A program made the position numbers and the translations under genes. From positions 1 through 64,000 of the forward strand of contig JAWZYV010014407.1 of assembly GCA_038373885.1 (NCBI GenBank): a stretch of DNA of 64,000 nt, read 5' to 3'. Every line of letters starts with the position of its first letter. Within the stretch, counting starts at the first letter, position 1. The notes beneath the pieces were generated by a model. It was not told the DNA's origin. It ran no database searches and was given only the letters and a program-made list of their open reading frames with translations. The DNA comes from Cheiracanthium punctorium (lineage: Eukaryota; Arthropoda; Arachnida; Araneae; Cheiracanthiidae). Shown here piece after piece: positions 42,101 through 51,100 of this stretch.

Positions 42101-45100
42101 TTTTGGTATATGTTCTTCTTCCCTCAGACCTGATATGTAATTTTTTTCTGTTCATTTTTGTATCTTTACTGTGCTTTTCACCATACCAATTGTGCACACT
42201 AATGATTCACTATCTTACAGTGTGACTTGGATCTCTTTTGCCCTGATTTATGCCATAGCATTCAAATAAACAGTGTTAAATTTATCAATGACACTGATTA
42301 CTGTAGAAAATGCATGTAGCTGAACTATATAAATATCTGCATTATTGCCAAAAGCCCTTGGGAAATGTACCAGTTTTGCAGATATTTTCTTCTCAGTGTA
42401 TGCTGTGGCTAAATATAGTTTACATTTTTTAAATTCCTGTGACAGATATTTTAGCCCCCTGGTTATCATGAGACTAATGAAGTCATAATGCTGCCTGTCC
42501 AACAGTCCCAAATATTGATTCTCTGATATAATTATCTCATATTTAAATGAAAAATATTTAATTTAATTATGTTTTTCTGATTCCTAAATATTTTAGCTAC
42601 TCATTTAAAATGTATGATACACTGGTATTGCTGCCCTCTACAGACATTTAAAAACAATAAAAAATATGGAATAATTTAAGCTCTTTTTCATATGCAACTG
42701 GCAATGGTTACCATCCAATTGGGTTGAAAACAAAATTATCACATAACATCACCACAGTTGGGTAAAACAGTGCTTGATGACTAATAATAATAAAACATAG
42801 AAAAAAGCCCGATTGTTTATAATCTTTTACAAGTGATTAGTAATGGTGCTGGATATGTGTAAAAATGGGCTCACTTTTTAAATCACACACTGACTGGAAT
42901 TATGAAAAACATTTTCATAATGACCCAGCCATCTAATTCAATTTTTTCTCCTGTTCTAGAATAAGTGCTTATTATCATATATCATTTGAAGTAAATAAAG
43001 ATGATGGAGAAAAACAATTGTTCGTATGCATACAACATTTATGGCTAACAGTGGAGCACTTATGCTCTAGAATGCTCTAGTGATGAAATACATTTAGTGG
43101 AAGAAAAGAAATCCAACATTGAACAATATACTATACAGCATTCAACTAAAGTTATTATCTGATTGTAATAGGGTGATTCTGTTAAGCTTAAAAAAAAGTA
43201 TAGTTGATATTTTTAATATTTTGAAAAGCTCATTAGATTACCAAACAATTCTTATTGGAGGAACATTGATTATAATAGACAGTGAAATCCTAAGACCAGG
43301 GCTTAATTTCTATCAAAAAAAAAGTGCCAGAGGCCTAATATTCTTTAAAGCTTATGTTTATAGCCCATGGCTAGGGCCTCCGAAAGAAATTTTATAAGGT
43401 GGGTCAAAAATCTTCCCGGCCCCCTTCGTAAGGCACAAAAGTTTCAATAAAACAGGAGAGACGGGGGGAATTTTTTTTTTTTTTTTTTTTTTTTTTGTAA
43501 AACTGCTCTTTTTAATGATTTTCATATAAAATGCTAAAAGGAAAGAGAGTGGAAGTTTTTCTGATAAGTAATGGTACGTTTAATTCATGTTTGAAGGTTA
43601 AAAAAAATACTAATATTTAAATGGTAGAATTAACATTTCTGCCATCTAATTCATTCTAGAATTGTGTATTCAAAATTTAGTCTATTTTAAAAAAAGAATT
43701 TAAAGATCTATAAATGAAATTCGTAACACATTCTGAAAAATTCACAGACGCATTTTAGCTGAACACGGGCCCACAGGTGGCACCCCGTCTGACCCCCCCT
43801 CCTCCCCCTTCTTATAGGGCCTGCCAATGGCGTACTGTAAACCCGCACAGCAATTCTTGCAATACGAGGATCAGGATAACATTCAATTAAAACAATGACC
43901 GAGATTTTCCCATATAATAGTACAATAGAACCTCCCAGTTGGACATCCCCATTACTGCGACACCTCCCAAAGTAGACACTTTTCTTTGGAACGGAACATG
44001 TCTACAATATAGAAATATGCCTCTATAAGTTGGACACCTCACTTTTGTGAGAACTGCAGGTGTCCAACTTACGGAGGTTTCACTGTATTGATATATTTTT
44101 ATGATTTCACAGAGCAGCAGGGTGGCGCCAGTGGGGGGATCAGGGGGCCATGCACCCCCTGTCGGAGATCACTGGCCCCCCTGTCAGAGAGTGCTGTCAG
44201 GGATTTTTTTTAGAGAATTTGTTGGTTTAGAAAAACGAAGGAAGTTTTGCAACCAGATGAAAAATTCCATTCAAAGTGTCTGACCTGTGTGTAGAGGTTC
44301 CGTTCACTTCAATTCTCATTCTGCTTGGAATTATACGATATTCATATACTGAATATTGATTATCTGCAGCTCAGAGTATGTTTCTCGGGATTCGAAGGAA
44401 CCAGTGAACAAGATCCACATTTCTAGGGTAAGCAGGGTTGCCCGATCTGCTGACTATTGCCGTAGTAACGACCTTTTTAGCTACGACTTTGGTGAAAATC
44501 ACTGGGCTTTCCTGTTAACCAAGAACAGATAATTAATGACCATCTCATCATAATAATTTTTAATATACGAAACCAAAGTAGGAAATTTATCTCTTGCTCG
44601 AATACTTTTTTGAGAGGCTGTACAAGTACTGAAACGTAAAATTTGGGGGTTTTATCATATGCCCACCCCCTGTCGGGGAAGATGGCCCTCCCGTCGGGGA
44701 AAGTCTGGCGCCATCACTGCAGAGCAGTGAAATAAAAGTAAATAAAATAGTCTTAAATTAGCATGAAGTACAAACAATGCACAAAAGAAAACAAAAAAAT
44801 CTGGTGGTCCCAGTAACTTGTTCTGTCAGCTAAAATCTCTTTGCGCGTGATGTTTGAAAAGGGGAAAAAATTCGAGTTTACTGGTGGTGGTTTCCAAAGT
44901 GCAATATTCATGAGCTTCACTGTGTTTTGCTAATGTGTAAAAATTCATTCAGATAAAAGAAGTACAGGAGCTGAGTTCCAGTGAGCTCCTATAAAAATTA
45001 AGCCCTGCTAAAGATGCAGAAATGATTTTTGCAATGAATCACAGCCATTTAGACCAATACCAAGAAAACTAGAGTCTGAATCCACCATTGTTGCTTTTGA

Positions 45101-48100
45101 CCAATCCTTTAGATTATATTACTGTTGATGTGCATTTGGACTTGGATATAAAGGTGTATAAGAGTATAAGCACGAATCAACTGACAGCTATTGCCCTTGC
45201 AACAACTGTCCATCGTTATCGTACTGAAGATTGAACTCATATATACACTGATGCTCCCTGTCAGACAGGGCTCAGGGAGCTGGAGCAGGAATGTTTAGTA
45301 AAAGATTAATAGTATGTTCAGTAATGTTTAGTAAAAGATTAGTAAACTATTTTGTTTCTACTTACCTGTTAGAGCTTATGTTTTTCATTCTGATGGTGAA
45401 CTGAAAGCCATTTCTATGGCTCTTCAACAACTTTCTCTACATCAGAGCTCTTTTGGAAGGGTCGTTATCCTTTCCAATTTGACCTTTGCCCTCCAAGTTA
45501 TCTCCTCTTATAAAGAGTGTAAGAATATCTATGTACTGTGGTGCAGAGAAGTTCTTAAAGAACTTCCACCCAGGATCTTCTTCCAGTGGGACCTTCCCAA
45601 TGCAGATTCTATGGTAATGAGATGGCCAATCTGCTTGCTAAGAAAGGGGCAACAAATCAGAGGCCAGCAATGAACACATGCCTGCACTCCATAAAACTTT
45701 TGACCACCTACAGCTCTCGATGGACAAAGATTTTACCTCCAAACTAGCATAGGCAAATCCTGGAGTATTCTATCAATGGTACCCACTGTTGTTCCTATCT
45801 ACCTGCAACTTATTGCAGTTGCTTCTTTTAGACTTTTGACAGGAAATGATTTTCTGCTTTATTCCATTTTAACCTAGTTGACTCTTTATGGGTTTCATGT
45901 AGTAATGAACAGCCAGTGGCACCGGATAATTCAGGTGAATATGATGCTCTAAGAACCTTTCCCTGCAGATTCCAGAGATATTAGCAAGCTGGAAGTTTAA
46001 TAGCCTCACAGCCAATGTGACAGGCATTTCACAAATAAATAAATATTCTTAGTACCGTTTTTCTGGTTCCAATGCAATAGATCAGCCGGAATTAAACTTA
46101 CATCTGCACCACTATCAACTAAAAATTTTATCCCAGTTTTCTTGTCCATAATGAAAAGTCTATAATTGAATTCACGGCAATTCTTTAAATCTTCCGCAGC
46201 AGAACCGGGCGCTACTTCTGATTCTGCTGCACCATCAAGTTTTCCTGGTTTTTCCAGCTGCATGGCAGTTTGCATTTTTCCGGAAGGCATATTGATCCGA
46301 AAGTAACGTGGTAATAACACAGTTTACCATCCGGGTTCAAACACCTCTGACTCCATACAATGATCTGTAATTTCTATTTTTACTACGACTTCTCTCATTT
46401 AACTGATGATGGAAAGGGAGCTCTTCAGTTCACTGTTCCAACGAAGATATCTTCTCTAGTAATTGTGAAATGGTATTTGGCAACGCGCTCGAACTCTTAA
46501 CTTCGGTTGAATTAGCCTCATATATTTCAGTTTGGGAATGTATGTCAAAAATCTTATCGGCCATTATCGCCAGTTTATCAATTCCTTCATCACTAACCAC
46601 TAATATATGCTTAATATAATGCGGTAATTTTTCCATCCACAATGTTTTCAATATCATGTCAGAAACATCATTGGTCACCAAGGATTTCATTTTTTGCAAT
46701 AAATGGCTTGGTTTCATGTCGCCAATTTCAATTCCAGTGAAAAGGCGTTTGATTCTTTTGTTTTCACTTTCTTTGAATGCATTTAATAAACGCTCTTTCA
46801 CCAATGAATATTTATTTTCAGCTTCATCAGTTATTATGTCCCAAACAGTGTCTATATACTTAGGTTCCATTTGTGACACAATGTAATTAAACTTAGTATC
46901 TTCATTAGTTATGGAATTAATTTTAAACTGAGCTTCTATCTGATAAAACCAAATTTCTGGTTTGTCTACCCAGAAAGGTGGGATTTTGACACTAACCTTC
47001 ACAGTTTCCGAAGAATTAGCACCATTCGACAGGTTTTCTGAGCCCTCGGTATTTGCCATATTCTTTCAAACTCAGGGTCACCAAAAGAAATGTAGTGGTT
47101 ACTACATCAAAAGATATTAATTAGCTTTAAAAATAAATTTCAACTACATAATTCATCAATAAACTATTTATTTCGTTTACATATTGCACTTTTTTGTAAC
47201 CATTGTTGTTCTAAAAACTAATCATATAAATTTTTGTTGTTGTTGCCACTAGATATTTACATAAATTTGTTTAAACAAAGATAATTGTTTTTTTCCTAGA
47301 GGTTACACTACTCAGTACCGTTTTTCTGGGTCCAATGCAATAGAAATACAATGGCAGGATTTCTGCTGTCAGTTGTCACGCAAGTAACGTATGTGCAACA
47401 TTCAAGTATAAATGCTTTATTAGACCACATATTATCTATATAATTTCCATTGTCAGTATCAAATATTTTTCCTCCAGAATTACATAATAGAAATCCAGTA
47501 CTACACTAACACTACTATAAAATTGCTAATAAAAAGATGCAGCATTCTTCAGATGTGTCACAGCGTTACTACAATACAGATTTTAATTAGTTCACTGAGC
47601 TAATAGCTACGAAATTTGTGTGAGTTTGAAAGAAGAGTTAGCCACCAAATATTCTACAATAAACAAGAAATGATTTAATAATCTGTTAATAAAAAAAACC
47701 TCTATGATAAACTTAAATGATACAAACCTATGCCTGTTGTTTCATATTTTAAAACTTCATATGTCCATCCCTTCCACTGAACAAAATTGCAATACATATC
47801 AAACATATCTTTGTTGAATAGCATAGCTTCCTGACCTCCTACTCCGGGTGATAATTCCATAATTAAGTCCTTATCATCTGTCAGTTCATGAGGTATAAGA
47901 TATTGGAGTACCTATAAGAGAAATGATAAATAAAGTAATTTAAATTTTGATCTGATGACAAGAAGTAATTTTATATCCCTATTAAAGGCATTACATAGGA
48001 ATATGCAGTTAAAATTTATTTACTAGCATCAGTTTGAATTAGTATTAGTATTTTATTCTATAAAATACGCGAGAAAATTTTCTTTTCCTGCTCTTAAAAC

Positions 48101-51100
48101 TAATTAAGTCATCAGGGTGGATAAAGTATCTTTTTTTTTTCCCCCTTTGCAAGCTGAATGATAAGGATACTTACTTTAGTTTTCAAAAAATTAAAAATCA
48201 TAAGTTTTGTTTTTGTTTTTTGCGAGTTCTCCAAGCGTGAAATGAAATTTTTACCAAATCTTTAAGTAAAGATGAAGGTTTTATAAAAATAACTTAACAT
48301 TAAAAATAATAATTTTTGGGACTTTGGAAATTTTGGGATAAGCAGATAACAGAATATAAATACTTGCGGCAAATTATCATAAACTGACTGTGCTATGAAA
48401 TTTGGTTCGATTTTTGCAATTTATGATTAAAATAAGTATAGGAGGAAATAACAATAACTATTAATATCAAATTTTTATTTTTGAGGTCATTTTTAAAATA
48501 TACTTACTGCTGATTTCAATATTGTGAGTTTATTTTCTAAATCTTTCAACTCTGTTTCTGCTACTCTGAACATTTCATCATTTTCCCCTTTCAACTCTAA
48601 AAAATATTCAAAATCATTTTTATTATGTATCAATTAGGTAATCTAATAAATAAGGATATAAATGTAGCCATTCAAGAAGTTTTAAGAACTCTAGATCTAT
48701 CTAGAAAGTAATAAAAATTAGATAATACAAGCTTTAATTACAATTCTTAAAAGTTTATTTAAAATGTTCATATATATGTATATACACAGTTGAATCTCGA
48801 TAATTCGAGGTAGACGGGACGGGCCCTATCTCAAACTATTGAAAACTCGAATTATGGAGATCATAAAATTTAATAGACAAATAAATGGAAGTAAAGCCAT
48901 TTTTTAATTTCAGTCTTTGTTTAAAGAAAAAATTATTTTACATAATATTACATTACATATGATAGCAAGATGTTAATTATATCTCAAAATAAGTCAATTG
49001 TTTTTTGTATTAACATGTTGACACATTTCCAAGCAGCAATATAGTACCATCATAAACCAGGGGGGGAGGGAGGGGGGATCCTTTCTCCATGAGTTGGTCA
49101 TGTATAGGAAGAATACACCCATTTTCTTTGGGAGGGGAATTTCTGAAGATGTCTTCCGGGTGTGCCAGGTATTTGAATTAAAGGTTGAATTTTAATAAAA
49201 GGTTGAACAAGTGGTAATACAATGGTTTAAAGGTAATAAGCCATGTAAGAAAACCCTCAATTTTCAAAATTCCATTTCTTGTCTATTTTTGTATTCATCC
49301 TATTTTATAATTCATATTTTTGTTTAATATCATAAATTAGTACTTTCAAAATTTTAAATTTGTGTGCTGACATTTGCTATTCTGTGTGCATTTTCCAAGT
49401 GTGTCTTCCGAAATGTTGCAGTTCCTTGAAACAAGCTGAGAATATATGCCAAGAAGCCAATTTTTGAAATCACACCAAGTGGATGGACCAGAAATCAATC
49501 AGCAGACTGACATGAAAGCTGTTTAGGGTAGGTGCACCAGTAATTGACACTTTGGCAGATAATTTATTATAATAAGCTTTTATTTCAAAACTGTTATCAA
49601 ATGGTGCAATCTAAATTTAAGACATTTGTCTTCAATTTTATGCTTTTTTTTTAATCTCCAGAGGATTCTAGGTATCAAAAATTGAGATTTTAAACTTGGT
49701 GCAAAAAAAAAGTCTGATTCTCAATAGCTGGCTTAATCCTGAAATTAAGATTAATTCGTTATCAATCTGTTTCGATATGAAGCATAGCATATTTGGGTCA
49801 TTCCATGTAAAATGAGCAAAAATGAAAAAAACCTGTGGCCCCATAGCAACCAATTTTAATGAAATTCGGTACACAGGCTTATTTCATGCATATATACAAA
49901 TACCTAAAATATTTTGGCTTAGTGTTATTTATTTTGGTAATTACAAACAATTGAAAAGTTAACACTTAGAACAGCATTTCCATGACTGCTTAATGTTGCA
50001 TTTTTAAAGTTCTGTATTTTATTAACTACTTAATATAAACAAAAAAAAATTCATATCATTGTAATTCTGTGAACATGGACTATCAATCTATTTCAAAATA
50101 ATTTTTTTAAATGCAATAGTTCATCTAGAAATTAATTGTAAAAACTGTAAAATTTTCATATTTGACAAAATTGAACATTTATAATTTTTTTTCTCAAGCT
50201 TTAAGGAATTAAATGGCATTGCTTAAATTGACATACAATAGAGTGGTAAGTGTCATAAAAATGTTACCCAAGTTTTAAAGCTGCCTTTTATTTCCTTCTT
50301 CTTCAAAATAGTCTTAAAACTTTAAAACATTTTCTGAAATGTCAATTTCCCCCTTTATTTAGGCATGAAAAATTAAATGAAAGAAACTTTATACAACTAA
50401 AATATTTTCCAAGAATATAGGACAGATTATTGTCTAATTTATGCATGAAAAAAAACTCAAAGTTGCCTTTTGAATCCTAAGGCTTTAAAATTAAATTGAA
50501 ATTAGAGAATTTTCTTCGTTTTCTAAGCACTTTAAAGAGATACAATTAACTAAATGAAGTAAAGCAAATATATCCAGCATTTATCTCAATACAAAAATCT
50601 ATTGAGGATGAATAAAGAACAATGATATAGATTATATTTGCTTTTATCGACACATCATTTAAAATTTTAACAATTTTTCATTCTCTCTCCGAACTCTTTT
50701 TCAATCTGATTTAATGTTCGTTGCTCAATTCTGTAGGACCTTCCAGTTGATGATGTTGATGGAACGGGTATTTTAATTAATATATTTTTTAAGTGGTAAC
50801 CAACAAACACCATCTTTAATAGGATATGTAAACTGCAGTGATGGTCCATGCGGACTCATGAACTACAAGAAAATCACTCTTATCTGGTGAAATATCAATC
50901 ACGTTACCTAACCACCAACAGTTATCATAAACACAACAGAGAAATGAAGAAATTGAAATTTGATTTGGGCTCAATGCAAAATTGTCTTTCTTTAAAACCT
51001 TCGTTTCTTTTACTAATGAATGTGATAAATAAGAAACAAGGATTTTTGATGAGCAGTTGGAAATTGGCATGTAACAATGATAGTTGCGTGTTCCCAAAAT

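Larger units (their letters stand above)
43297..45007. mobile_element. hAT-like element with two further insertions
   Basis: Ends CAGGGCTTAATTTCTAT and ATAAAAATTAAGCCCTG are inverted. Flanks CCTAAGAC and CTAAAGAT are only partly alike, so the duplication has decayed. Contains a Tigger-type MITE (43923-44085) and a second hAT-like element (44118-44719). Own sequence about 0.95 kb. Confidence 0.7.

Noticed and set aside
47728..47911. GGQ in MTRF1L exon 3 as the catalytic motif
   Set aside because: This is the GVGGQEAM motif of domain 2 in MTRF1L-type proteins. The catalytic GGQ is in exon 5 within [17 protein letters not shown].
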